64,000 nucleotides of DNA from positions 75,182,676-75,246,675 of the forward strand of contig CM049316.1 in assembly GCA_026874595.1 (NCBI GenBank), written 5' to 3'. The stretch comes from Sipunculus nudus. Lineage: Eukaryota > Annelida > Sipuncula > Golfingiida > Sipunculidae. Position numbers and translations under genes: made by a program. The notes below the pieces were generated by a model. The model had not been told where the DNA came from. It searched no databases and saw only the letters and a program-made list of their open reading frames with translations. This document shows positions 51,314-61,004 of this stretch, one piece after another (within the stretch, counting starts at the first letter, position 1; each line of letters begins with the position of its first letter).

Positions 51314-54300
51314 CGATCTAGTATGAACAATTGTTTCAGTGATCATATAAACCATAAATATACATCATTATACAAGTGGTATCATAATATTTCATTAGTT
51401 TGTGGCACAGAGGAATTGAAAATGTGCCGTATATTAAAACTATGTCCATTATTTTCCCTTTCAAGAACAGGAACGTAATCATTATATCATGATATAATAA
51501 CATTATACCTGATATTCCTGTTTTATTTTCATATCAATAAGGCTCATGGAAGTATTATTGAGGAATTGAGAAAGTAGGTGTCGAACCTTTAGCACTTTGT
51601 GTTTGTCAAGACGCACTGTCACTCCGCCAAAGGTGATATCTATATATTTGAGAAAGCTGACATGTGACCACAAGTAGCGATTTTCATTGGCTCCATGAAT
51701 CTGGAACTGTCCACCGGTGGGCGTGACCAGGTTGTATTTGCATGCCCCTTGGTAGTGGATCATTTGTCCGTCAAACGTTTTGTAATGAGGATCACCGCAT
51801 ATATTACAGAAAGCGTCAGATGACGAGGAAGCTACGGGAGAAAAGCCCGTGACTAATTATAACACTAATTAAGACATTAATGTATCAAATAAGTGAATAG
51901 CTAGCATGTATATAAGATAGCAGTAAGTAGTAGACGTTGAAGAAGCTATGCTTGAGAATCAATGACAAATCATATGTAAATCAATAAATTGATTAGTATA
52001 CATTAAACATAAAACATTGTCTTTCAGCAAATTAACGCAAAATGTAATATACAGATTTTGCTGAAAATTTGTAGAGGGGAAGCGTAAAACTGCATCCATA
52101 ACCGATTACATTTTTGGAGGTAATCATAATCACCATAATTTATTTCTTAAGTGCCATAATCACAATTCCATAAAGGAATAATTTTAAGGAGTTATTCCTT
52201 TGTCCCCGAGTAGGACCCTTTGAAGTGTGTGCAATCTCCCCATCCCCCTCCCGCTCCAAGGGCTCCCTTTTAAAAAAAAACTTTTTTCAACAACCCATAT
52301 CGGCCGAACTATTAAAACCATGATTATCATGGAAAGGTACTTCTGAATGTATAAAAATCAACCTATAAAACGGTAATCGTGTAAAGGGTCTCTGCTTTTT
52401 GTGTCTACTCAACGGAAAAAGCTCCCTATTAAAAGATTCATGTGGACATGTGTTCCGCGCTCGAAATTAAAATCTTTATTCCCTTTTGACGGAGTAAAAT
52501 TCCATAACAGGCGATATAATAGAAATGTGGGTCCGTGGGGATTACAGGTCGCCTCTGAGAAAGCGTGACAGGCAAAAAATGTGTTGCTTAACATTTGTAG
52601 AGGGTTAGGGTAAAGACATATCAATAGTCCGTTTCATGTTGGAGGTAATAGGAATCACCACAATATATATTTTCTTAAAAACCATTATGACAAAGGACCA
52701 TTCCATTGTCCCCGTGTGGAAGCCACCTATTCGTATTTACTTGTTCTACCACTCGCAAGGTGAACTCGTGTTACTAAAGCATGACAGTGTTCACACATGA
52801 AACGCATCCACTGACTTCATGATAGGAGATTCTGGTGGAGGTCTGTACGCCCTGACTAAAGTTTATAGTTTGTTATCAATTTAAAGATGTACTGGTAAAA
52901 TTTTGTTTTTTTCATATTTCGCCGTCCCTACATACAACGGATATTAACAAATATATGTGACCCCCCCCCCCCCCCCCCCTAACCCGAATGATAATTAAGT
53001 TGTGGGGCTTCTTATTTAAAAAAAAAACCTTCATAAATCACATGATTTGACCGAACGTTTGAAACCATGGTTATCATGTAAAGATATTTTTTAATGTTTA
53101 AAAATCAACATACCTGTTCAATAATAAATTTGTCAAACGGTCGTCACATCACTTGACTCATTGCCCAGAGGTGACCAAACTTTAAAGCCCCCGCATTGAA
53201 TGCGGGGTCATGTGGTCTTTGAAATAAAAACCTTTACATCCTTTTGCAAGGGAAAATTCCTTAAGAGGCGTTACAATGGGCATGGGGGATCAATGGGGAT
53301 TATAGTGGACCTGCGCGACCGCGTATTGCACGGAAATACCTTTTGGGCAGAACAAGCGCTTTGGCCGCGGTCTTAACAGGCCAGTGAAAATCCTGGAGGC
53401 GCCTCCTAAAAAGAGTCACAGGCGTTGAGGACCTTGCAGCGTAAAAGAAATAGGGGCACCTATTGGGGTAATATTATATTAAATAATTATTCAGCTTAAT
53501 AGGGCATTATCCCGCAAAATAAAACAAACTTGACCTAGAAGAGCGCACCACCGATACGTCTGTAGAATATGGAGACTCAAAGCAGAACGGAAGCAGGTAG
53601 ACCGTGGTCTAGAAAAAAACCCAACCCCGTATTTATTATATAGAAGATAGAAGATGATAGCTAGCAGATGACGACGAGGCTAAGGAAAACTAGCAAGCAC
53701 ATCGAAAAGGTTAAAACAAAACCACCTAATTTGTTAACGATAATTTTAAACCACGAACAAACTTTTCAGTGTTTTTATACTTCTTTGTTTTGTTCAAATA
53801 TTATTAAATATAACTAGAAAGAATTAATACACCTACAACATGCGTTCTTGACCAAGCTCTGTACGATGGCCTGGAGAGCGGAGAATCCTGCCACCTGGTG
53901 GTAGTATGTAGAATCAGGATCACTGGCGACGGCTTTCAGTTCGTTAACATTCACATGGGGCCCAATGCCTATTTTGACAAATAATGGAAGATTATATTTG
54001 TAAATAACAAAAATAAATACGTGGGAAAGTATATATAAATTAAGCATGTTCCGTTTCTATATACGATTTAGAGGATAAGGTGAAAGAAAACATACACATG
54101 TAGGTCTAATCCGGAATATCTCCAAGACAGGTTCTCATGTACATGGAGGAGAAAAACGACCAGCTGGCACAGCCGGATACTAGCTTGTTCAGGCAAGCAT
54201 GATTTAGTCATACACTCATTAGCACGGACAAAATTGAATGTCAACACGTTATTTGCTTTTGTGCGCCATGAACTCTGTTAGATAAATTAGATTATTGAAC

Positions 54301-55414
54301 AATGGCCGTAACATGTAAAATATGATTAGGTCATTGAATGAAAGTCAATTACCATCTCCACACACAAGAGTCTCAACATGAACGATATCTGGTATAAAAT
54401 GATATTATTGAAAACAAATTACAAGCTGGTAAACGTTAAAAGTGCCGTTTTCAGTATATCTTGCTCTTTTTTAAAACATTTTTACTCAAGATCAATGAAC
54501 ATCGAATGTTCATATTTGGTACAACCTGTCCATAAGCTGGGAGGACAATAATATCGGACAGACACGGGACGGAATTTTCCCTCTAATTTTAAAAACTTCA
54601 TTTTGAACACAAACTTTGCCAAAACAAAGGACTTAGGCCTAACTTAATTTATTTTTCCTATATGTTAAACAATTGATAATTTTAACACAGCAAATGGTCC
54701 AAACGTTTGAAGAAATCCAAGCTCTCCGATTTTTCCGTTTTCTGCTTTATTAGCAACAGTTTCAGTTTTAAGAATGGAAAGATAAGGAAGTTGCCTGCAT
54801 TAGAATTAGGATCAACATACCGACTGTGAACATCTTGATCCCGGCTTGTTTTGCCAGATTTCCCTGCAGTATTGTAGATGGTCTGTTGTTGGACCATCCA
54901 TCTGTCACCAAGATGCCTACATTTAGTTCGCCTGCGCGATCACCGTTTCCAGCCGTAAACATGGTGGTCCTCATTTTCTCGAGTGCACCAGCAGTGTTCG
55001 TGCCGCCTGGTTGGTAAGGCAGCCCCCAGATGGCGCTCTCCACAGCTGCCTGACTGTTGTGCTGGTTCAGGTGGAATTTGATGAATACACCTGACGAATA
55101 CGTCACAACTCCTATTCTGGTTGTGCTCTGGCTTACCGGAAGTGATCTGACTATGTCGATGGCGAACTGTTTTATTCTCCACCAGTTAGGTTCACTCACG
55201 GATCCAGACGTGTCAAGAACAAACACCAAGTCCAGTTTGCAGCGAAGAGGCACTTTTCATTGTAAAGTAAAAAAAAAGTTCTGCAATGTTATAACCTGTA
55301 AATGATAATTTAAATCTCTGATGAAGTGTTTCTTGTTACCTTAAAAAAATCAGCAGTCATGCAATCAACACAAATGCCGAATAAACAGTACCACGGACGT
55401 CCAATATGGAAGAA

Positions 55415-55467
<53 letters not shown>

Positions 55468-56481
55468 ATAGTTTCTCTTTCATTAAGTGAATGATATTCT
55501 CTAAATATCCCTCGATGATATATAATAATGCATTTGGCTTCATTGCATCAAACAATGTAAAAAAACTCTTTCTGTTGTAGTTATTAACGGGAATGGTGAA
55601 ACAGTATAAACAAATCACTCTGACTAACGTGTTGTACGTACCAGGTCTACATGGGTTGTTGTTACAGCTCATTGTCTCGCGTTTCCCATTATAAAATCTA
55701 GTCCTCTCGCCACCACCGCATGTTTTGTCACATTGGCTCCAAGGTGCCGTTATCGGTACTAGTTGCCCCTGACCGCTAGGGGGAGCTACCTGCCGCATTC
55801 CTTCCGCGTCTTCTGGGTTCACTTTAAATCACAATTATATTTTACGATATCAAAAGCATTTGGATGATGAAGTGGGTAATTGAGAACATACAGCTGTTCC
55901 TCGGAGATAATTAATATTTAGAGACTGACTGAGAAGTGCATAAAAATTAAAGGGGAAGACAACGGTTTGTCAGTCCTATTGAGTAAATAAAACGTATATT
56001 TTATATCATTTCAAAAGCATTTGGATGATGAAGTGGGTAATTGAGAACATACGGCTGTTCCTCGGAGATAAATAATATTTAGAGACTGACAGAGAAGTGC
56101 ATAAAAATTAAAGGGGAAGACAACGGTTTGTCAGTCCTATTGAGTAAATAAAACGTATATTTTATATCATTTCAAAAGCATTTGGATGATGAAGCAAATT
56201 TAAACTGTACTTATTTAATATTAACCGACACGCGCTTCCATTTTTGGCTAGACAGTACTTGCTATATTCATACATATTTCCTCTTCGTTGTTCAAAGTAT
56301 TGTATACTGATATCATGGTGAAACCCGCATGTTTTTATTAAAAAAACTTACCTCTTTCTAATTCCCTTTCAGAAACAGGAACTGTAATGAAAAAGCGGAT
56401 ATTGATTAGCAAATGACGATGAAGTATCAGGTCATTATAATAACAAGCTTAAGCTTGTTTATAAGTTATATCGGTGACAGC

Positions 56482-56526
<45 letters not shown>

Positions 56527-56531
56527 GTAGG

Positions 56532-56585
<54 letters not shown>

Positions 56586-56922
56586 AGAACCTCCCAATTA
56601 CGGACAGTGAAGGGACCGGACATTTTGCCCACAATATAGAGGTACCCTCAGTAGGGAGGTTGTAGATTCCGGGACCTACTTTCACGGGACTATTCGTAAG
56701 TGGCCGTAGAAAGGAGGAGCCCTTAGTCCAGGATGCCCGTAAAGAGAGATTCCATTATATATAGGAAGTGCTTATTTCCACTCCCCCGGGGAATGGAAAT
56801 CAGGGATGCTTATTTCCACTTCCCCTAGGAGTTACCTATACCCATGTTAGATGTATCAGATAAGGGTTTGTTAGAATAGATGTAGCCTATTCATTTACAG
56901 CAGCTCTATAGGATAACATGGA

Positions 56923-56975
<53 letters not shown>

Positions 56976-57746
56976 TAAAACTTCGCTAACGCGATCACCT
57001 GCGGGACCAGGCAAAGTGGTCGTGTTAGCGGGGTGGTTGTGTTAGGTGGATACTTGTCTGCCAATATTAATGCAGGCGATAATATGGTCATTTCAAGTAA
57101 ATGTTAAGTTGTTGTCCCTGTTTAATTTAAAATTTAAAATATAAAGAAAAATAAATAACAAACATCATCCAGAAATTTTATTCACATAGAAATAAAACAC
57201 ACAAATGAATCAAAAAGATTGACTAAGCCATAATACAAGTCAATGGGCATTGTATAAAATGTACATTTACACTCGTCCAAAAGATGCAACCAGATTTGAC
57301 TGTGTCTTCAACCTGACAGTTCCATTCAGTGCTTCAGTTTGCAGCTTTTCCTCAAGTTGACTCAGGGACTGCCATAAATCAGGACAGGACTCCCGGCAGA
57401 ATGCTTTCAGTATAGTTTGGCTAACAGGATGGGCGGCATTGTAAACAAGCCTAACTATGGCTGGGCACATGAAAGCGGGCTTCCCACGGGCCGGGCTTAC
57501 AGGCTATTATCTAAGTCCAAGCTGGGCGATGAGCGTGTCATATCTGCTCAACGATCCGCGGTCGCGGGGAGCCAGTGGTCGTGATACGGGGGCTCACCTA
57601 AAGGTCGGGACCAAAACGGTGGTCGTTGGTCGTGATAGCGGGGTGGTCGTGTTACCGAAGTTTTTTATATGATAATTTATATTAGACAATTCTGGGACCA
57701 AGAAAAGTGGTCGTGCTAGCGGGGTGGTCGTCATGCGGGAGTTTAC

Positions 57747-57777
<31 letters not shown>

Positions 57778-58763
57778 AAAATAATGTTATTGGGCTTACC
57801 TTTGAGATGCTTATCTGTATCTAATCAGTATAGTGACAATGGTCTTAAAGCCCCCTATGTGACATTTTTCGTTTAATCCAAATTCTAGTAATTTTCGCCT
57901 ATTTTGACACCAAAGTAACATCATTGAAAAAGTTTAAGAGGAAATCAGTGGTATGGTATATTACTGAAATAACCTACCAGGATACAGGTGCCAGCCCAGT
58001 TTAACTGGGTGGGCTTTACCTAGTTGGTATTCTAAGCCAAGAGCTGGTAGCACCAGTCCAAGCATATGGACACAAAACCAGATCTCACTAATAAGGTGCC
58101 AACAGTCTACTGATAATTACTCTCAGCCAGTGGCAAATATAAATGTACCGTAATATAACTGCCAGGGTTTACTCTGCAAATCATCAATGTTTTAAACCCT
58201 GGTGTTAAATACATTAAAAGAAATGCATTTCAATATAAAAACTGAAAACTTAATTCTAGAAATGTGTAACCGTGTGTCCCTATTGCGTCTTTAGAAATGC
58301 TTGAAATTATTTTGTAAAGAAAAGCAATTATTAAACTACCTTTCTCACTGGAAAGAATGAACTACAATGTTTTGGTCACTTGGATTGCCAAAATACCCAA
58401 GACTTTACCAGCTTTCATAATAAGGGGGAGTGGAAATAAGCATCCCTTATTACCACTCCACCTAGGAGTGAGTGGAAATAATCATTCCTTATTTCCACTC
58501 CCCGGAAGTGGAAATAAGGTCTGTCTTATACATATTATGGACAGTCAAGGGATAAAACGCTTGGCTCTCTCCGCTGGCAACCCGGGTTCGATCCCCGCAG
58601 TGGCTATTAAAGGGGGTTGTCGTTGCCCGTCCAAGACCGGCGGTTTTCTCCGGGTTCTCCGGTTAAATCCACCCATTGAGACTAAAGAACGCCATCATCG
58701 GAGCCATGGAGAGTGTCTTGATCAGTTTTAATAGCTTTTTGTACAATCCATGTAAAATAAATA

Positions 58764-58841
<78 letters not shown>

Positions 58842-58914
58842 TTGGGAGAGACAGGGAGAATGATAGATAAATAGAAAGAAAAACTTATCCTCTCTTCGGC
58901 TCCCTCTCCAGCTC

Positions 58915-58989
<75 letters not shown>

Positions 58990-59119
58990 AAAACCTACCC
59001 CTCTCCGACTCCAGCTCCCTCTCCGGCTCCCTCTCAAGCTCCCTCTCCGGCTCGGGACGTGCGAGAACTGGAGAAGTCAGGAACAAAAGACCCAACAAAA
59101 GGAAGTACAGTCGCGACAT
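47104..59119 (-). CDS. Secreted TSP1-VWA-vWD-C8-TSP1-TSP1 matrix/adhesion protein, 11 coding exons
   Basis: Exons 59119-58999, 56381-56352, 55821-55642, 55252-54821, 53968-53837, 51831-51509, 51065-50764, 50215-49872, 48533-48387, 48212-48036 and 47213-47104. All phases agree; the total is 2298 nt, about 765 residues plus stop. Order: signal peptide (1-20), Glu/Arg/Pro linker (to about 50), TSP1 (about 75-109), VWA with intact MIDAS DTSGS (about 115-297), vWD (about 300-507), C8 (about 525-615), TSP1 (622-670), TSP1 (671-729), basic tail (730-765). It has no membrane segment. Known families with these modules (SCO-spondin, mucins, coadhesin-like and shell matrix proteins) act in extracellular assembly through disulfides and metal-dependent VWA adhesion. 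A matrix, mucus or biomineral role is inferred. An alternative stop exists in the C8 exon. Confidence 0.85.
48036..48212 (-). CDS. Exon: third TSP1 repeat
   Basis: The acceptor ATGAGCAG| and the donor CTTTG|GTAAAT enclose 177 nt, phase 1-1. [33 protein letters not shown] and YQSQSCKVF follow. W-x2-W-x2-W-x2-C and R-x-R-x-R-x-C are canonical, with a longer central loop than in the previous repeat. Confidence 0.9.
48387..48533 (-). CDS. Exon: second TSP1 repeat
   Basis: The acceptor TGTTTTATAG| and the donor CATCAG|GTGAGA enclose 147 nt, phase 1-1. [30 protein letters not shown] and EIFCTC show W-x2-W-x2-C...R-x-R-x-C with six cysteines, a complete TSP1. WSAW is the potential C-mannosylation motif known for this family. 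Confidence 0.9.
49624..49680. repeat. (TA)n microsatellite in intron
   Basis: About 55 bp of TA in the intron between the C8 exon and the second TSP1 exon. Confidence 0.95.
49843..50215 (-). CDS. Exon: C8 domain, with internal donor or alternative stop
   Basis: The acceptor ACCATGGCAG| enters in phase 2. [52 protein letters not shown] and NVCIELGKC give the eight-cysteine C8 pattern that normally follows vWD. The frame can stop at 49843-49845 (RAVSRKLN*). Alternatively it can splice at AAAGT|GTAGGG (exon end 49872), which rebuilds the final Cys codon with the TSP1 exon at 48533. Both forms may exist: a short one and a TSP1-extended one. The TIL domain usual after C8 is absent. Confidence 0.8.
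50298..50344. repeat. (CT)n microsatellite in intron
   Basis: About 46 bp of CT on the plus strand, about 80 bp upstream of the C8 exon acceptor on the minus strand. Confidence 0.95.
50764..51065 (-). CDS. Exon: vWD domain, C-terminal half
   Basis: The acceptor AACTTCCAG| enters in phase 0. [20 protein letters not shown] is followed by [16 protein letters not shown], then [20 protein letters not shown] and [11 protein letters not shown]. The Gly-(I/L)-Cys-Gly-Asn-(Y/F)-(D/N) string is diagnostic of vWD calcium-binding and disulfide loops. The donor CCAAG|GTTGGT leaves phase 2. Confidence 0.9.
51263..51309. repeat. (TA)n microsatellite in intron
   Basis: About 46 bp of TA between the two vWD exons. 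Confidence 0.95.
51509..51831 (-). CDS. Exon: vWD domain, N-terminal half
   Basis: The acceptor TTTTCTCCCGTAG| enters in phase 1. [20 protein letters not shown] is the classic vWD start (C-x-x-x-GDPHY-x-TFDG). [10 protein letters not shown] and [18 protein letters not shown] follow. The donor ATCAG|GTATAA leaves phase 0. Confidence 0.9.
52050..53480 (+). repeat. Two diverged direct copies of an intronic repeat
   Basis: Order-preserving similarities link about 52060-52560 to about 52590-53400: 'atttgtagaggg', 'ggaggtaat..gaatcacca', 'tgtccccg.gt', 'aaccatg.ttatcatg.aaag' and 'ggtc(a/c)..tggggatta'. No exon is needed here: the flanking VWA and vWD exons join in phase. Probably an old non-autonomous transposon pair. 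Confidence 0.5.
53837..53968 (-). CDS. Exon: von Willebrand factor A domain, last part
   Basis: The acceptor GTCAAAATAG| gives [17 protein letters not shown], then [18 protein letters not shown] and KNAC. This is the beta-5, loop and alpha-6 of a VWA fold, completing the 55252-54821 exon (MFTVG|IG). The donor T|GTAGGT at 53836 keeps phase 1. A competing AG|GTGTAT four bases on would shift the frame and hit a stop in the next exon. Confidence 0.85.
54821..55252 (-). CDS. Exon: von Willebrand factor A domain, first part
   Basis: 432 nt, phase 1-1 (donor GTCG|GTATGT). [20 protein letters not shown] holds beta-1 and the MIDAS motif D-x-S-x-[12 protein letters not shown] is beta-2/3, [16 protein letters not shown] carries the MIDAS threonine, and [12 protein letters not shown] the second MIDAS aspartate. 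All metal-coordinating residues are present, so metal-dependent ligand binding is expected. Confidence 0.9.
55417..55463. repeat. (CT)n microsatellite in intron
   Basis: About 46 bp of CT on the plus strand, in the intron downstream of the first TSP1 exon. Confidence 0.95.
55642..55821 (-). CDS. Exon: first TSP1 repeat
   Basis: The acceptor GATTTAAAG| and the donor CCTG|GTACGT enclose 180 nt, phase 1-1. After a polar stretch ([19 protein letters not shown]) comes [20 protein letters not shown] and MSCNNNPC. That is W-x2-C-x3-C-G-x-G-x-R, the signature of thrombospondin type 1 domains, with four of the six usual cysteines visible in this exon. Confidence 0.85.
55851..56205 (+). repeat. 161-bp tandem repeat, a little over two copies
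   Basis: 'tggatgatgaagtgggtaat' starts at 55861 and 56022, and a truncated third start is at 56183, giving a constant spacing of 161 bp. The copies are nearly identical. It lies in the intron upstream of the first TSP1 exon. Confidence 0.9.
56352..56381 (-). CDS. 30-nt microexon: [10 protein letters not shown]
   Basis: The strong acceptor TTTTTCATTACAG| and the donor AGAG|GTAAGT flank exactly 30 nt, phase 1-1, encoding [10 protein letters not shown]. It extends the Glu/Arg linker of exon 1 and may be optionally included. It sits in an 3.2-kb stretch otherwise full of mobile elements and TA arrays. Confidence 0.65.
56481..56581. repeat. Interrupted (TA)n array
   Basis: About 100 bp of TA with a GTAGGTATG interruption near 56527. 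It abuts a MITE-like terminus. Confidence 0.95.
56581..56765. mobile_element. MITE-like element between TA tracts
   Basis: The left end AAGTAGAACCTCCCAATTACGG and the right end, read in reverse (AATGGAATCTCTCTTTACGGGC), form imperfect terminal inverted repeats about 180 bp apart, flanked by TA. The AGTAGAACCTC...TACGG terminus is of the pogo/Tigger type. No coding capacity. Confidence 0.5.
56970..57746 (-). mobile_element. Internally deleted pogo/Tigger-like DNA transposon
   Basis: The left end is CAGTAAAACTTCGCTAACGC and the right end in reverse is TAGTAAACTCCCGCATGACG. Both continue into 'ACCTGCGGGACC' or 'ACGACCACCCCGCTAGCACG'-type subterminal repeats, and both are flanked by TA. A minus-strand frame at 57470-57267 ([20 protein letters not shown]...) could be a leftover of its protein. 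The subterminal motif 'gtggtcgtg.tagcggggtgg' occurs three to four times, mostly near the right end. Confidence 0.5.
57770..58767. other. Intron segment with short palindromic repeats and a SINE
   Basis: 'ggagtggaaataagcatccc' and its inverse recur within 58425-58520 and at 56764-56835, making long imperfect hairpins. No exon of the host gene was recognised. Confidence 0.5.
58540..58720 (+). mobile_element. tRNA-derived SINE
   Basis: 'acccgggttcgatccccgc' contains a perfect pol III B box (GGTTCGATCC), preceded by an A-box-like 'gataaaacgcttgg'. The downstream part 'ggttttctccgggttctccgg' is a conserved-looking central region, and the element ends in a T-rich tail. Strand follows the B box. 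Confidence 0.6.
58768..58990. repeat. Cluster: (TA)n-(GA)n, (TA)n and (GATA)n with duplicated exon edge
   Basis: TA-GA compound tract at about 58768-58834, a second TA tract at about 58917-58953, then about 8 GATA units to 58988. Between the tracts, 58888-58915 repeats the Glu/Arg-coding end of exon 1 (minus strand), with an ATAAGT in place of the GTAGGT donor. Confidence 0.85.
58999..59119 (-). CDS. Exon: signal peptide and Glu/Arg/Pro repeat
   Basis: ATG directly follows the acceptor. [20 protein letters not shown] is a textbook signal peptide with a VLA cleavage site. Then [20 protein letters not shown] repeats a (P/L)ERE unit. The donor GAGGG|GTAGGT leaves phase 1. The repeat is GC-rich and periodic (ctccctctcc...), so length variation between individuals is likely. 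Confidence 0.85.
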
Positions 59120-59671
59120 CTGTTCAGAGAAAAATTAAGCCTGAATTCTTGAATGTATTTTTTTTACCAAAATGAAGTCTCTGTAACAGTTCGTTTACTC
59201 TCTCTGCCCATTCGTTTATGCATGACTAACATCAGTTGTACTTACAATGCTCAATACACTGCTGTATTGAGTGTAGTGCCAGTGATCAAATGATAAAAGT
59301 ATATCATCCACAGTACGATATTCTACTAACGTGTTACATTAATGAAACATGGAACTGGCACTCGCCAAAGCAGTTTATGTGAAACGGAAATCAAAATTGT
59401 ACTTCCAGAGAGGATATCAATTTCCTCAAATATAGACCTTAGCATCTTTAAACTACTAAACTACGCAAACTTACGACTAAAAAAGTATATACTGCTTTCA
59501 ACTTGATAATAAATTCAAGTGTGTTAAAAAATATATATATGTCGAGATGGCCAAAACTTGTAGTCAAAAGGTGAAAGTTATGAAATGCTATGAAATGCTA
59601 AGTAACAGTATGATTTGCCGAGCCATTACAAGACCAGCTTGTGTTTAAAAACAGACGAGATCGTTACTTAC

Positions 59672-59755
59672 CCTGAGTCGTCAGAATCTTGTTTCTCTCT
59701 CCAGATACTTTTAGATGGTCTTGAATCATAGGTTCTGTTTCTGACGTTGTTTCTG
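59672..59755 (-). other. Probable 5' untranslated exon
   Basis: It lies between the TATA box and a strong GTAAGT donor at 59671. There is no ATG start with a useful frame. A non-coding first exon followed by an intron ending exactly at ATG is a common arrangement for secreted protein genes. The start coordinate is estimated from TATA spacing. Confidence 0.45.
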
Positions 59756-59777
59756 ACGCTGCGGTGTCGGCTGTCCT

Positions 59778-59785
59778 TATTTATA
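59778..59785 (-). promoter_or_regulatory. TATA box of the TSP1/VWA/vWD gene
   Basis: TATAAATA reads on the minus strand, about 30 nt before a probable 5' non-coding exon (about 59750-59672). That exon ends in a consensus donor CAGG|GTAAGT. It would splice directly to the ATG-bearing exon, whose acceptor TTTTTCTCTGAACAG| abuts the start codon. A repeated GTTTCTGACG lies at the expected start site. Confidence 0.55.
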
Positions 59786-59939
59786 GGCTACAAACAGGAC
59801 GTGCAGTATGATGCGGCGACAACAGGTTTGTTTTACGTCTTAGTTATTCTCGGAATCCTTTTTTTTTTGGATAGAATGGTGCGTTGCGGTTCAAAGATTA
59901 AACTCTGTACAGCCTCGCACAAGTTGAAGCGGATTCTTG

Positions 59940-60610
59940 TTTTGGTCTATGTATAGATCAATACAGTTATACGTTTTCAAGGATGTGGTCAGACAATTTA
60001 TTGTATGTTTGTTGTTGGTGGTAACAGCTCATATCGGTGCAGAACATGACTTTGATAGCCAGCATCTGCGCAGGAGATATTGTCGGGCTTTTTTGTTTCA
60101 ATTCAAAAGTAAATGTAAAAGAAAAAAGGAAATAAAACATATATAAATTATAGGCAGTTGTTATTTATTCATCTATGTTAGTTTTGTCTTTTTATGTCTT
60201 TTAATGTAAAGTTACCAATAAGTTAGATGTATCCAATCTCTATGGGATCGTAAAGGAAGCTCCCCGAGCCCCCTCTCCTAACCCCATTCCCGGCTACCCG
60301 CAAGTGGACAGTAATAGGGACAGTTCGTACAAGCCAGGTAGCTTGGAAAGTAGATAAAGGTAAAAAATAAATATCAAGTGCGAATCTATTGACTCTGATT
60401 ATTACCCTCCCCTGAGATCAGTGTTTGACAACCAGCCGACTTGGAGAGGTAGCTAAAACACTGTGGATCAGTATTGTTATTTACAGGATGTGAACAGACA
60501 ATGTATCGCATGTCAATTTGTTCATACAATATAATGACTGTCGAGTTCACATTAGTTATAGCTAAGACATCCGTAGGAGATATATACTTGCCTGAGTTTT
60601 TTTTAAATTG
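59940..60610 (+). repeat. Two diverged copies of a ~170-bp block
   Basis: The series 'gatca.tac.gttat...caaggatgtg..cagacaat' and 'catc.g..aggagatat' occurs at about 59947-60120 and again at about 60466-60640, collinear with many changes. No coding evidence. Confidence 0.5.
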
Positions 60611-61004
60611 TTGTCAAAGTAAAGTAAAAAATATTAATTGAGATACCGCGATACCTATATGACAATGAAATTACACCTCCGAATTAACAAATTTAGGGGA
60701 GGTTATGTGTCCGCCGTTTTTTTTTTTTTTGTCTGTGTGTGTGGTTGGCAAGGAAAAATCATATTTTATTTTCTGAATTTCAAACTAGAGAGCCATGAGC
60801 CCAGGAGGGAGTGATTTTATATGGGACAGATCCTTACAGATAGCTTGCAGTCCGGATCCAGAGTATTGCGGGTGTGTTTGCTGTCTTTATGCAATCTGGT
60901 TTGTATATTTAACGTTTCAGTCGCCGTATGTGAGAGTCCTTATTGCGACTTCCATGTAGAATTTCGAGAGAGTGTTCGCTCTGATAGTGATGTCATTTTG
61001 TCTT

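Noticed and set aside
58588-58620. Possible tRNA gene
   Set aside because: A B box is present, but no acceptor stem or cloverleaf can be drawn; it fits a SINE.
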